A stretch of 64,000 nt of DNA from Acidimicrobiaceae bacterium (GCA_016722025.1 JADKGZ010000009.1:1-64000), one strand, 5' to 3'; positions 33,536 through 42,459 are shown, counted from the stretch's first letter. Notes: generated by a model not told the origin, from the letters alone. Numbers and translations are program-made.

Positions 33536-34971
33536 TGCCGTCGTCGGTCTTCTACCACCAGTTCGAGCGCCACGATCACGCCACCGGACTCAAGGCGCAC
33601 ACCACCACCTACTGCCCCGGCTGTGGGCACGGACTCGTCCAGAAGTACCTGGCCGAGGCCATCGACGAACTCGGCGTACAGGACCGCACCGTGCTCGTGT
33701 CACCCGTCGGGTGCTCGGTGTTCTCCTACTACTACTTCGACGTCGGCAACACGCAGGCCGCGCATGGCCGGGCGCCGGCCGTGGGCATCGGCCACAAGAC
33801 GGCCAACCCGGACTCGATCGTCATCTGCTACCAGGGCGACGGCGACCTGGCGTCGATCGGCCTGGCCGAGATCATCAGCGCAGCCCAGTTGGGCATGCCG
33901 ATGACGATGATCTTCGTCAACAACGCCATCTTCGGGATGACCGGCGGCCAGATGGCGCCGACGACGCTCCTCGGACAGCTGACGACCACCACGCCCACCG
34001 GCCGCACCCCGTTCGCCGGGCAGCCGCTGAAGGTCGCGGAGATGATCGCCGGGCTCGACGGCCCCGTCTTCGTCGAACGGGTCGCGCTCTACGACAATCG
34101 CCGCCGCACGCACGCCAAGCGCGCCATCAAGAAGGCCCTCGAGCTCCAGGTCGACGGCACCGGTTTCGCGCTGATCGAAGTGCTCGCCGAGTGCCCGATC
34201 CATCTCAAGCTCGAACCGGAAGCCGCCGAGGCCTGGGTGCGCGACAGCATGGAACCGGTCTTCCCGTTGGGGGTGAAGAAGGACGTCACCGACGGCGTCC
34301 GCTTCCCGCCGATCCCGAGGCCGAGCTTCGATCCAGAACGAACGCTGGCCGCGCTGGGCACGACGACCGACCGTGCCGAGCACTTCGCGCCCGCCTTCCC
34401 GTCGCACCTCGATCCGGAAGACGTCAGCCTCAAGCTGGCAGGCGCCGGCGGGGACGGTGCACAAACGGCGGCGATGCTCATCACCCGCGCCGCCATCAAC
34501 GAGGGCTTCGACTCGACCCACATCCCGAGCTACGGACCGGAATCGCGTGGCGGTACGTCGTATGCCGACGTGCACGTTGCGATGAAGGAGGTGCTCTCCC
34601 CGGCGGCCCCGTATCCCCACGTGCTGGTGGCGTTCAACGCTCCCAGCCTCGCCAAGTTCGGCCCCACCGTGCGTCCGGGCGGCATCATCATCTACGACAG
34701 CTCGGTGATCGACGCGATCCCGCACACGCTGGCCGCCGGGATCCGCTTCGTCGGCGTGCCGTTCGCTGAGGTGGCCAAGGAACTCGGCTCGGTGCAGGTG
34801 AAGAACGTGGTGGCCCTCGGCGCCCTCCAAGGCGTGACGCAGATCTTCCCCAAGGCGACGTTCCTCGCTGCGATACATGGTGCGCTCAGTGGCAAACGAG
34901 CCTTGGTCGACCTCAACGAGCAGGCCTTCGAGCTGGGCGCCAACCTGGCGGCCGAGCTCGCCGATCGATAG
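33535..34971 (+). CDS. 2-oxoacid:ferredoxin oxidoreductase, fused beta-gamma subunit (478 aa)
   Basis: Residues 1-290 are the TPP-binding beta subunit: TTYCPGCGHGLVQKYLAEA, GCSVFSYYYFDVGNTQAAHG and the GDGDLASIGLAEII ThDP motif with NNAIFGMTGGQMAP. Residues 300-478 are the gamma subunit: LAGAGGDGAQTAAMLITRAA, HIPSYGPESRGGTSYADVHV and PGGIIIYDSSVI. Beta and gamma are usually separate proteins, so this is a fusion giving a compact two-gene enzyme. ATG 33535 overlaps the alpha stop. The cysteine pair CPGC should ligate the proximal cluster. A gene for a partner ferredoxin is not in the operon. Confidence 0.92.
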   Translation: MPSSVFYHQFERHDHATGLKAHTTTYCPGCGHGLVQKYLAEAIDELGVQDRTVLVSPVGCSVFSYYYFDVGNTQAAHGRAPAVGIGHKTANPDSIVICYQGDGDLASIGLAEIISAAQLGMPMTMIFVNNAIFGMTGGQMAPTTLLGQLTTTTPTGRTPFAGQPLKVAEMIAGLDGPVFVERVALYDNRRRTHAKRAIKKALELQVDGTGFALIEVLAECPIHLKLEPEAAEAWVRDSMEPVFPLGVKKDVTDGVRFPPIPRPSFDPERTLAALGTTTDRAEHFAPAFPSHLDPEDVSLKLAGAGGDGAQTAAMLITRAAINEGFDSTHIPSYGPESRGGTSYADVHVAMKEVLSPAAPYPHVLVAFNAPSLAKFGPTVRPGGIIIYDSSVIDAIPHTLAAGIRFVGVPFAEVAKELGSVQVKNVVALGALQGVTQIFPKATFLAAIHGALSGKRALVDLNEQAFELGANLAAELADR

Positions 34972-35005
34972 CCCGACCGCCTCGACTCACCATTGCCGGC
35001 GTCGA

Positions 35006-36337
35006 TCAGTCGGCGACTTCGAGGATTCTGACGGGTAGATCTCGCGGCCCGCGGATCTGGCCGACGCTCCACCTGGTGTCGCCGGCGAGCTCGTAGCGGG
35101 GGAAGCGCTTGGTGAACTCCTCGATCGCGACCTTCAGCTCCAGGCGGGCCAGGTTGGAACCGAGGCACCGGTGGATGCCCAGCCCGAAGGCAGCGTGGCG
35201 GTTCTCCTGGCGGTCGACGATGAACGTGTCGGCGTCCTCGAACTGGTGTGGGTCGCGGTTCGCCGCGGGGAACGGCAGCAGCACCCAATCGTCCTTCTTC
35301 ATCGGGCAGCCATGGAAGTCGTTGTCCTTCGCGACCATGCGCGCCATCGTGACCGGCGCGTACGAGCGCAGGAACTCCTCGAGCGCGAACGTCATCACGT
35401 CGGGGTCGTCGAGCAGGCGCTGGTGGTCCTCCGGGTGTTGGGCGAGGTGCCACAGCGACGAACCGATCGCCGACCATGTGGTGTCGATGCCCGCCACGAG
35501 CAACAGCACGATCATGCCGGCGGCGATCTCGTCATCGACCGGCGTGCCCTCGATCTCGACGTTGAGCAGGTAGCTCGTCAGGTCGTCGCGCGGGTTCTCA
35601 CGGTGCTCGGCGATCTGGGTGAGGATGTACTTGCCCAAGTCGTCCATGCCGTCGCGGCTGCCTGGCTCCTCGGCGATGCGCTCCAGCACGTCGTGCACGA
35701 ACTTGCGGAACAGTTCCTCGTCCTGCTCGGGGAAGCCGAGCATGCGCCCGATGACGTTGACCGGGATGTGCTGCGCGTATTGCACGGCGGCATCGATGAT
35801 GCTCTCGCCAGGTGTGATCTCGCCCATGTCATCGAGCAGGCGCTGGCACAGCAGGCGGATCTCCGGCTCCCACGGCTCGATCTTCTTCGGCGCGAACGCG
35901 GGCAGCAGCAGACGGCGGGCCATGTTGTGGAACGGCGGGTCGCTGGTGATCGGCGGCGCGCCACCGATGGGCGCGGGCAGCGACAGGTCGCCGGGCCGGC
36001 CGACCGACACGACGACGGCGCGGCTGGTGAAGTTCTCCGTGTCGTAGGCGATCTCGTTGACAGTGTCGTGCGTGATCGGCACCCACATGCCGCCGTACCG
36101 ATCGGAGTGGGCGACCGGGCAGCCCGACTCGCGCAGCTGCTTCCACACCGCCGGTGCGTTGGGGTTGTAGGCCGGGTCGGCATGGTCGAAGTCGGTGGCG
36201 AAGTCGCCGACCGGGCCGTAGTCGTCGGCGTTGTACGGCACGCGCTGCCACACATGCGTGCCCTCGGGGCTGTCGCCGAAGATCGGCTCGACGTACTCGA
36301 ACGGCTCTGGGCTGGTGGTGGTCTCATCGACGCTCAT
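35006..36337 (-). CDS. Cytochrome P450 (443 aa)
   Basis: The heme-binding loop FGLGIHRCLG places the thiolate at Cys391. The I-helix oxygen-binding motif is LLLVAGIDTTWSAIG, and the K-helix ExxR is EEFLRSYAPV. The N-terminus has no membrane anchor, so it is a soluble bacterial class I P450. ATG 36337 overlaps the stop of the ferredoxin gene by 4 bp; that ferredoxin is its probable electron donor, and a reductase must be supplied from elsewhere. The substrate is unknown; monooxygenation of a hydrophobic compound is expected. Confidence 0.95.
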   Translation of the reverse strand: MSVDETTTSPEPFEYVEPIFGDSPEGTHVWQRVPYNADDYGPVGDFATDFDHADPAYNPNAPAVWKQLRESGCPVAHSDRYGGMWVPITHDTVNEIAYDTENFTSRAVVVSVGRPGDLSLPAPIGGAPPITSDPPFHNMARRLLLPAFAPKKIEPWEPEIRLLCQRLLDDMGEITPGESIIDAAVQYAQHIPVNVIGRMLGFPEQDEELFRKFVHDVLERIAEEPGSRDGMDDLGKYILTQIAEHRENPRDDLTSYLLNVEIEGTPVDDEIAAGMIVLLLVAGIDTTWSAIGSSLWHLAQHPEDHQRLLDDPDVMTFALEEFLRSYAPVTMARMVAKDNDFHGCPMKKDDWVLLPFPAANRDPHQFEDADTFIVDRQENRHAAFGLGIHRCLGSNLARLELKVAIEEFTKRFPRYELAGDTRWSVGQIRGPRDLPVRILEVAD

Positions 36338-36540
36338 GGTCGGGTCTCCTCGACGATCTTGATCGCGTACTCGGGGCAGTTGGCGGCGGCCAGACGGGCC
36401 TTGCCGTGCAGTTCCTCGGGCAACTCGCCCTCGACCAGCAGCACGGCCTGGCCGAAGTCGTCGACGTCGAACAGTTCGGGCGCCAACGCGTAGCAGCGGT
36501 TGTGGCCTTGGCACTTCTCGGAATCGAGATGGACTCGCAT
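36334..36540 (-). CDS. P450-partner ferredoxin with His in place of a cluster cysteine (68 aa)
   Basis: MRVHLDSEKCQGHNRCYALA with C10, H13 and C16, and C55 in NCPEYAI. The residue that would be the second cysteine of a 4Fe-4S motif is His13, the arrangement known in actinobacterial P450 partner ferredoxins that carry a 3Fe-4S or His-ligated cluster. It transfers single electrons to the P450 encoded 4 bp downstream (overlapping ATGA-type junction). ATG 36540 gives the standard length. Confidence 0.93.
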   Translation of the reverse strand: MRVHLDSEKCQGHNRCYALAPELFDVDDFGQAVLLVEGELPEELHGKARLAAANCPEYAIKIVEETRP

Positions 36541-36738
36541 GACCCGAATCTACGCGGCCAGGGCAGGGTCGGCCACTGCCGGAGCAGCTCGCTGGTTGTG
36601 TCGTCGATCACTGCGCTCAGGTGCTGCACCGCAGGGCGTCTCCTCGTGGCTCGGGCCGACGGGCGTGGACGGCGACCTCTTCGGGCAGGTCTACAGTTTC
36701 GCGACACCGGATTCCGGACGACGAGCACGGGGGAAGCG

Positions 36739-38337
36739 ATGGGTTTGCGAGACCGGATCAAGTCGACCGTCTCGACGCTCTCGAGCGGCCCCAGCCCAGA
36801 GGCGCTGGCGAGGCTGACGCCCGAGCAGCGAGCGAAGTACGACGCCAAGATGGCCCAAGTCGCGGCGGTGCAGGGAGAGGCCGCGCAGGCAAAAGCGGAG
36901 GTGGATGCGGAGCACAGGGAGCGAGTCGCTCGGCGTCCGCTGCACGGCCCCGCCGGCGAGTGGGTGTACGGGTCGTCCGCGGTCGTCGGCCTGACCCCCG
37001 AGCAGATCGCCACGATGACGCCCGCAGAGATGGGGGCCTGGACGGCTTCACAGTCGAAGGCTCAGCTCAAGGATCTCGTCACCAATCCATTCGGTCGCAC
37101 GAAGCCGCCGGCCGCCCCGATGGCGCCGGCCACCGTTGCCTCCACGACGGTGCGCGACCGTCTCGAGCAGGCTGCCGTCGAGCGTGCGGCTCGCGACGCA
37201 GCGCGCCAGCCGTACCTCGCCGAGCATCGCCCGCCCGTGGTGTTCTCGCGCCTCGCAACCCGCGGGAAGACGCAGATCGAGGAAGTAGCGACCTACCTCG
37301 CCTCCAGTGGGTTGGTCGCCAGGCCCGATCTCGTCTACGGCCTGTACCGGGTTCCCGACCGGATCAGCCCAGCCCTCGGCGGGTCAGAGAACGGTCGCGT
37401 CGTCGAGTGGGACGTGGTGCATGCCGCCCCAGTCCCGCTTGCACCATCGTCGATGCCGGTGATGGCCACGTTCTTCGACGGTCAAGAGCGCGTGGTCCAC
37501 CGCCGCGTCGGCCAACCATCGGTGGTCGACGAGGATCTCGGCGTGGCAGCCCTTGCTGCCATGGGCGTCGGGCCCGAGCGCACGCTGGGCATCGCGCGGC
37601 ACCTCATCGTGCGTCGCTACTCGCAGGGCGAGGACGGGTCGACCGACCTGCTCAGCCATGTGACCGGCATGTGCGTGTTCCGGCCCGGCGGCCCCGGCGT
37701 CGATGCGATGCAGCAGATCCCTCGCCCGATCGATGTGCCCCACGGTGGCCCCGCCGGGGTGCACGTCGAGGCCCTGAACTGGGGCGCCGTGGCGCGTGCC
37801 GTGCATCCACAGCCTCATCACGCGTACACGATCCCCTCGCCCTTCCCGTACTTGCCGAGCACCCCGCAGGAGCTCATCCGCATGTACCTCGAGGTGGTCG
37901 GCGTGCGTCCGGCCGACTGCTACGCGACCTCGGTGACCCAAGACGGTGTGAGCGCGCTCGAAAGCCAAGAGTGGCTCGCTGGTGGGCTCATCGAATGGTC
38001 GACGGCCGGTGAGTCGTTGCCCTGCGCCGACGGGAAGGACCGTCGACGGTTTGCCAGCGGCCGACTGGTGATGCTCGCCTACCGAGACCGACCCGACTAC
38101 GAGGTCGGTCGCCAACGGTGGGAGGCCTACCAAACCGACGTGCTGCAAGCATCGCTGGAGAACGGCACCGACGTCCGCGCCCCGGTGGAAGCGCCGTTGC
38201 TCGACGGAATTCCCGGCGGTCTTCGCCAACTCGTCAAGGCCGCCCAGAAGGTCGACCGCATCTTCGCCACCGACGCGGCCCACGAGGACCTGAAGCGCCT
38301 CGTCCAACACCGCTACTGCTCTCCGCCCGTCGAGTGA
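36739..38337 (+). CDS. Protein of unknown function (532 aa)
   Basis: ATG 36739 follows GGGGGAAG. The N-terminal 60 residues form a charged helix (LARLTPEQRAKYDAKMAQVA, AQAKAEVDAEHRERVARRPL), possibly a coiled coil. A second helical motif is LTPEQIATMTPAEMGAWTAS. The C-terminal 300 residues contain WDVVHAAPVPLAPSSMPVMA, RTLGIARHLIVRRYSQGEDG and PYLPSTPQELIRMYLEVVGV, with no known domain recognised. No signal peptide or membrane helix is seen. It is followed after 13 bp by a small membrane protein gene on the same strand, so the two may function together. Confidence 0.8.
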   Translation: MGLRDRIKSTVSTLSSGPSPEALARLTPEQRAKYDAKMAQVAAVQGEAAQAKAEVDAEHRERVARRPLHGPAGEWVYGSSAVVGLTPEQIATMTPAEMGAWTASQSKAQLKDLVTNPFGRTKPPAAPMAPATVASTTVRDRLEQAAVERAARDAARQPYLAEHRPPVVFSRLATRGKTQIEEVATYLASSGLVARPDLVYGLYRVPDRISPALGGSENGRVVEWDVVHAAPVPLAPSSMPVMATFFDGQERVVHRRVGQPSVVDEDLGVAALAAMGVGPERTLGIARHLIVRRYSQGEDGSTDLLSHVTGMCVFRPGGPGVDAMQQIPRPIDVPHGGPAGVHVEALNWGAVARAVHPQPHHAYTIPSPFPYLPSTPQELIRMYLEVVGVRPADCYATSVTQDGVSALESQEWLAGGLIEWSTAGESLPCADGKDRRRFASGRLVMLAYRDRPDYEVGRQRWEAYQTDVLQASLENGTDVRAPVEAPLLDGIPGGLRQLVKAAQKVDRIFATDAAHEDLKRLVQHRYCSPPVE

Positions 38338-38350
38338 CGCGCCTCACCCG

Positions 38351-39016
38351 GTGAGCAATCCCGACGTTTCACCGGTCGGCTTCGCGGCGACTGATCACCC
38401 GCACTCGCCACTCGAACGACGACGCGGGGTGTGGTGGCTGTTGGCCGGCGGCTTGCTCGTCGCGGGTGGGCTCGCCGGTGTGGTGCTCTTCGTCTGGCAG
38501 GTGGTGGCGCCCGGTTCCGATCCCACGGACGATGCAGTTGCCGGCGGCCAGGTGGCCGGTCTGTCGGCCCCGCCGACCCCCGCTGCCATCTTCACCGTGG
38601 AGGCCGCCGGCACGTACACGGTGTGGATCGACACTGGTGGAACCATCAACAGCAGCACGCGAGACGCAATCGTCGCCGCCGCGAACTGTGCGGCGACGTT
38701 CTCCGACGGCGTCACGAAGTCCTTTCGCGGCGCCGTGCAAGGGTCGAGCGTCGTGGCCGGCGACCTCGCCACGGTCGGTACCTTCGACGCACCCGCAGGG
38801 CCGGCCGCGGTGGTCTGCCGTTCGGAGCGCTTCGGCCCCCGAGCCGTGCTCGACCAACTCGAGAAGGAGCGCCGGTTCTTCGTCACCTCCGGGCCACCCG
38901 ACAGCGACTGGGTCCCGTTCGTCGCGCTGTTCGCCGGGCTGCCTGCGCTGATCCTCGGTGCGATGGCCCTAGGCCGGGGCTGGGTTGGCTCGCTCCGGCG
39001 ACGTCGACCGAGTTGA
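38351..39016 (+). CDS. Two-helix membrane protein of unknown function (221 aa)
   Basis: Two hydrophobic segments: VWWLLAGGLLVAGGLAGVVL (about 27-47) and FVALFAGLPALILGAMALG (about 190-208), with a domain of about 140 residues between them that would lie outside the cytoplasm. That domain contains AAGTYTVWIDTGGTINSST and an FDAPAGPAAVVCRSERF segment. This arrangement resembles the N-terminal part of the DUF4389 protein at 60239-61654 (TM, beta domain, TM). GTG 38351 is the start. Function is unknown; it is likely cotranscribed with the 532-aa gene. Confidence 0.72.
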   Translation: MSNPDVSPVGFAATDHPHSPLERRRGVWWLLAGGLLVAGGLAGVVLFVWQVVAPGSDPTDDAVAGGQVAGLSAPPTPAAIFTVEAAGTYTVWIDTGGTINSSTRDAIVAAANCAATFSDGVTKSFRGAVQGSSVVAGDLATVGTFDAPAGPAAVVCRSERFGPRAVLDQLEKERRFFVTSGPPDSDWVPFVALFAGLPALILGAMALGRGWVGSLRRRRPS

Positions 39017-39051
39017 TCGCGGCGGCGAGCCCGTCGGCCGGCCGTTGAACA

Positions 39052-40530
39052 TCATCGTGTCGCGAGCGACGCTGCCGGCGTGAAGGGCGGTTCAGCTGAA
39101 CCGGTGCGCTGCCCTTGCATCCATGCGGTGCGCCACGGGTCGTGCCATGGGGTGTGTGAGAACAGGGTGGTCAGGGTCCAGTCGAGATCGAGGTGGTCGC
39201 CCTGCCACTTGCAACGGCCATCGGCAGCATCGCGCTCGAATGCACGAACAGCGTCGGCGTCGCCCTCGACTGCTGTGGGCGCCGGCGGAATCACCCGCCC
39301 GTTGGGAAGGGTGAACCGCACCGAGCCATCCGCGAGCCGTTCGGCCTGCCAGCCGCCTTCGTGCAAGCGATGGTGGTGGTAGGCGCACACCAGCAGCAGG
39401 TTGCCGAGCTGGTTGGTTCCGCCACGTCCGCGATGGTGGAGGTGATGGATCTCCCTGCGCGCTCGATGACTGCAGCCCGGCACCTGGCAGGTGCGGTCGC
39501 GCAGCTGGACGAGCCGCCGCAACCTGCCGCGGATGACGCTGCTGCGGGCCGACACGCCGACCACCTCGCCGCCGCCGCCGGTGCCATCGCCGGTGCCATC
39601 GCCAGGGCCGCTGCCGTCGCCGTGGACGGTGTCGTGGACGGTGTCGTGGACGACCGTTTCGTGATCGGCGTCGCAGCACAGTCGCCGGGTGGTGGCATCG
39701 CTGACCCCGGAGCCCATCTCCTCGCTGCCTTCGGGATGGGCTTCCTGCCGTTCGTCGCCGGTGTGGAGGTGCACCAGGTACCGGGGGCGGTCGGTAGCGA
39801 GTTGATCGTCGGTGGCGGCCAACGCCGCGCCGGCCAGCGCCACCACCGCGTCGGCGCGGCGCTCGGCAAGCGAGAGTCGTTCGCCGTCTGGGTCGACGCC
39901 GGCGGGAACTGCGAAGTGGTCGACCGCGGCGAGCACCTCCATGCCCGCAGCGGTCGGCAGGGTGACGGTGAGCGTGATGGTGCGATCGTCGTTGTGACGA
40001 ACGTGCAGACCTCGCTTTGCCCACTGAGCGGCGTCGCTCGCCTCGTGGTCGGGCGGCAGGGCACGGCGGTACGCGGCCACGACCCGCTCGACCTGGGCGG
40101 TGGTGCCTGCAAGGGCGACGGCCACCAGGCTGGCCTCGTTGGCCGGCTCGGCGATGCGGGTGATGGCGCGCACCTTGGAGTACGACAGGCGGCCCGCCCG
40201 CATCTGTTCGGCAATCAGCGGCAACCCCACCAGCGCGCGGGCGACTCGCAGCTTCTCGCGTGCGGTTCGTGCATCCAGCCCCAACTGCCACCTCATCCAG
40301 AACATGCACGAGTGACACTCCCACTGCTGCCAGCCTTCACGCCGGTCGAACTCGGCCAGCAGCGCGAACCAGCGGAACTCGGCTGCGGCCAGGTTGGCCG
40401 ACCACGTGCACAACTCGGCCTCCAGCCGCTCGAGCGGCACGTCGGCCAGGTCGGCCAGGTCGGTCTGGTCGGCGAGGCGGGACGGCCGGGGCGGGATGAG
40501 GGCGACCGAGGGTGCAGCGGTGGTGTCCAT
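39052..40530 (-). CDS. DUF222 / 13E12-type HNH endonuclease protein (492 aa)
   Basis: The N-terminal DUF222 helical domain (LERLEAELCTWSANLAAAEF, WQLGLDARTAREKLRVARAL, GRLSYSKVRAITRIAEPANE) is joined to a C-terminal HNH nuclease: CQVPGCSHRARREIHHLHH and NLLLVCAYHHHRLHEGGW, giving the His-Asn-His triad. These genes are highly repeated in actinobacterial genomes; roles in DNA mobility or repair are suspected but unproven. Its Asp/Gly-rich insert (GDGSGPGDGTGDGTGGGGE) is low complexity. ATG 40530. Confidence 0.93.
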   Translation of the reverse strand: MDTTAAPSVALIPPRPSRLADQTDLADLADVPLERLEAELCTWSANLAAAEFRWFALLAEFDRREGWQQWECHSCMFWMRWQLGLDARTAREKLRVARALVGLPLIAEQMRAGRLSYSKVRAITRIAEPANEASLVAVALAGTTAQVERVVAAYRRALPPDHEASDAAQWAKRGLHVRHNDDRTITLTVTLPTAAGMEVLAAVDHFAVPAGVDPDGERLSLAERRADAVVALAGAALAATDDQLATDRPRYLVHLHTGDERQEAHPEGSEEMGSGVSDATTRRLCCDADHETVVHDTVHDTVHGDGSGPGDGTGDGTGGGGEVVGVSARSSVIRGRLRRLVQLRDRTCQVPGCSHRARREIHHLHHRGRGGTNQLGNLLLVCAYHHHRLHEGGWQAERLADGSVRFTLPNGRVIPPAPTAVEGDADAVRAFERDAADGRCKWQGDHLDLDWTLTTLFSHTPWHDPWRTAWMQGQRTGSAEPPFTPAASLATR

Positions 40531-40655
40531 GGCCGAACAGTACGTACGGGGTGTGACAGGGTTCCGGAGGCGTCAACGGTTCAGCTGAACCGCACTGACC
40601 AGAGGTTGGCCACGTTGGAACCCGCTGCGAAGGCGTCGCCCTCTGCTGGTCCGGC

Positions 40656-40886
40656 TCAGGCCCGGCGAGGCGCTCTTGGCATCGCGCAGGCCCGCATCGG
40701 CTGACCGAAGAACGGGCTGATGGGGCAGATCCCCAGCACGGCGGTGCCGATGAGCATCACGGCGAGAACGCCGAGCGCAACACCCAGCCCGCCGCCGACG
40801 AGAATCGCTATCGCCAACACTGTTCCGCCGGCAACGGCGCGGATGACCCTGCCGGGCCGGCTGTTCATGAACCTCAGGAATGCCAT
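40656..40886 (-). CDS. DUF2892 (YgaP-like) inner-membrane protein (76 aa)
   Basis: Two transmembrane helices: IRAVAGGTVLAIAILVGGG and GVALGVLAVMLIGTAVLG. The N-terminal NSRPGRVIRAVAG opening and the following CPISPFFG motif with a cysteine are the hallmark of DUF2892 proteins. The family is often linked to rhodanese-type sulfur transfer or to metal/persulfide response. The operator-like ATACCCCCCTAGGTAT directly upstream supports control by a CsoR/CstR-type repressor. No such repressor is encoded next to it. Confidence 0.85.
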   Translation of the reverse strand: MAFLRFMNSRPGRVIRAVAGGTVLAIAILVGGGLGVALGVLAVMLIGTAVLGICPISPFFGQPMRACAMPRAPRRA

Positions 40887-40895
40887 CGCGCCACT

Positions 40896-40911
40896 ATACC
40901 CCCCTAGGTAT
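40896..40911 (-). promoter_or_regulatory. CsoR/CstR-like operator upstream of the DUF2892 gene
   Basis: ATACCCCCCTAGGTAT is a pseudo-palindrome of the ATACC-YYTAGG-GGTAT type bound by CsoR-family copper or persulfide sensors. It sits 10 bp upstream of the DUF2892 start, where a repressor would block expression. Confidence 0.6.
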
Positions 40912-40973
40912 CCGAACGCGCCACGGTCGAGCCCGATCGAGGCAAACGGCTCCAGCCGGGAGAAGTGGCCGGG

Positions 40974-41327
40974 TCAGGTGAAGCGGACTTCGTTGACGTG
41001 ATCGACGCCGGTGAGCACGCTGGTCAGCAACGGACGCTTGGCCCAGTGCTCGTCCGTCTCGGCCGTGACCACATCGTCGGTGAGCATCAGCAACTTCAGT
41101 TCGGGAGCGTTCGAGAGTCGGGGGTCGGCGGCGACATGGAACAACGCCACCGCCAACCGTCGGACTCGCACACCGTTGATCGGGCGACCTCTGCGCAACT
41201 CGGTGATCAGCGAGCGAGACCACAACGCGAGTGAATGGCGCTGCGTCCACAGCAGCAGCAACCAGGCCACACGGTGGACAGGGCGCACGAGGATGACCGG
41301 GGCACGCAGGACTCTGTGTTTCGACAT
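40974..41327 (-). CDS. Small hypothetical protein (117 aa)
   Basis: ATG 41327 starts MSKHRVLRAPVILVRPVHRV, followed by a possible short hydrophobic helix AWLLLLWTQRHSLALW and a domain SLITELRRGRPINGVRVRRL, LKLLMLTDDVVTAETDEHWA. The frame continues upstream without a start better placed than ATG 41456. I do not recognise the family. It is convergent with nothing and lies 70 bp upstream of the DUF2892 operator on the same strand. Confidence 0.5.
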   Translation of the reverse strand: MSKHRVLRAPVILVRPVHRVAWLLLLWTQRHSLALWSRSLITELRRGRPINGVRVRRLAVALFHVAADPRLSNAPELKLLMLTDDVVTAETDEHWAKRPLLTSVLTGVDHVNEVRFT

Positions 41328-41513
41328 GGAGGGGTGATACCCGGCCGGTCCCCGCTGGAAACACGAAGGCCACTGCAGCTGATCGATCGCAGCGCGGGCT
41401 TGCAGGTGCGTTCGCACGTGATGAACGTTTCGGCGCAGCGGCTGCGGGGTACGCATCGGGAGTCACCCGCACCTCTGCGCGACGACACATCCCTCACAGC
41501 TGGAGCCTCACCG

Positions 41514-41904
41514 ATGACACTCGCAGTACCCACGCACTTGGTCGACACCATGGGCTCGGCCGCCGCCATAGGCGTCGAAGCAGCCGGTCACCTGCTGCAG
41601 GAGGTCGGCAGTGCTGTCTCCAGTGCGGCCGCCGCCACATCGGACCGCACGCACGTTGAGCCGGCTGGGCCGCCCTTCCCGCTCCTGCGGAACCGGACGC
41701 AGTCTGGTCATCCTGGGCGTACTGGCAGCTGTCGCTGCGCTCGTCGTGCTGGGTCGTCGGTCGAAGTCGCGCAGCAGGGCTGTCCCCGACGTCGCAGGAG
41801 CGGGCGAAGACGGCTCCCCTTCACCGTCGGAAGCTGCCGTCGGAACACCGAAACCCGTCGCTGCGGCGAGTGAGGAAGTGCTCAGCGACGACGCCGGCAG
41901 GTGA
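41514..41904 (+). pseudogene. Small membrane protein, probably frameshifted
   Basis: From ATG 41514 one frame reads MTLAVPTHLVDTMGSAAAIG and HLLQEVGSAVSSAAAATSDR. After about 41660 the protein-like sequence is in another frame: RSLVILGVLAAVAALVVLGR with a basic stop-transfer KSRSRA and an acidic/Pro tail ending at 41904. Together they match the layout of short actinobacterial membrane proteins (soluble helix, one TM, tail). A one-base indel near 41650-41690 would join them. Confidence is limited because no family match is certain. Confidence 0.4.
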
Positions 41905-42289
41905 CATGTACCAGCCCGGCCGCCTCGGTGACGGCGATCTCGTCCGCCAGCCGTCGCACGATGCCGAGGCCTCGACCCGATGGCAGATCGGTGGCCGCCA
42001 CCTTCCACGTGCTGGGGTCCATCGGCGGGAGCGAGAAGGCGACACCGTTGGTCACCGTGATGGAGAACCACTTCGCCGATGGGGCATCGACGCGGACGAC
42101 GATGTCGCCGCCGTCACCATGCTGGATCGAGTTGGCCATGAGCTCACTGACGATGAGGTCGAGGTCGTCGACGACATCGGCTCCGGCAGCCAATCGGCGC
42201 AGCTCACCGCTGACGAACTCTCGCGCCTGGCGAGTGCTGGCGGGTGACGAGGGAAGCGTGCGGGCGACCTGCGCGGAAGACTGCATCAT
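41882..42289 (-). CDS. RsbW-like serine kinase / anti-sigma ATPase with intact N-box (135 aa)
   Basis: GHKL fold: the N-box is LIVSELMANSIQHGD with the Mg-binding Asn, and the G-boxes are in SGRGLGIVRRLADEIAV. This is the signature of RsbW/SpoIIAB-type kinases that bind a sigma factor or phosphorylate a STAS partner. ATG 42289 is preceded by GGAG; ATG 42286 follows it directly. It lies 170 bp downstream of the SigF-like gene on the same strand, so it may join the same stress circuit as the active kinase. Confidence 0.88.
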   Translation of the reverse strand: MMQSSAQVARTLPSSPASTRQAREFVSGELRRLAAGADVVDDLDLIVSELMANSIQHGDGGDIVVRVDAPSAKWFSITVTNGVAFSLPPMDPSTWKVAATDLPSGRGLGIVRRLADEIAVTEAAGLVHVTCRRRR

Positions 42290-42459
42290 GAAGGTGCTCC
42301 GGCGCGCCGGCTGAACCGGGTCGACTCCACAGCGGCCCAGGAGGTGGCGACGTCGCACGACGAAGGCGGTTGCGTTCCGACCGGCGCTGCATGCATGACT
42401 CGGACCTACCCCCGCGACCACGGACTGAAACGTCAATCGCATTGTGGCCGGTGCTGCAA

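Noticed and set aside
39193..40704. A 503-codon plus-strand open frame
   Set aside because: Antisense to the DUF222/HNH gene; the minus strand has the HNH motif.
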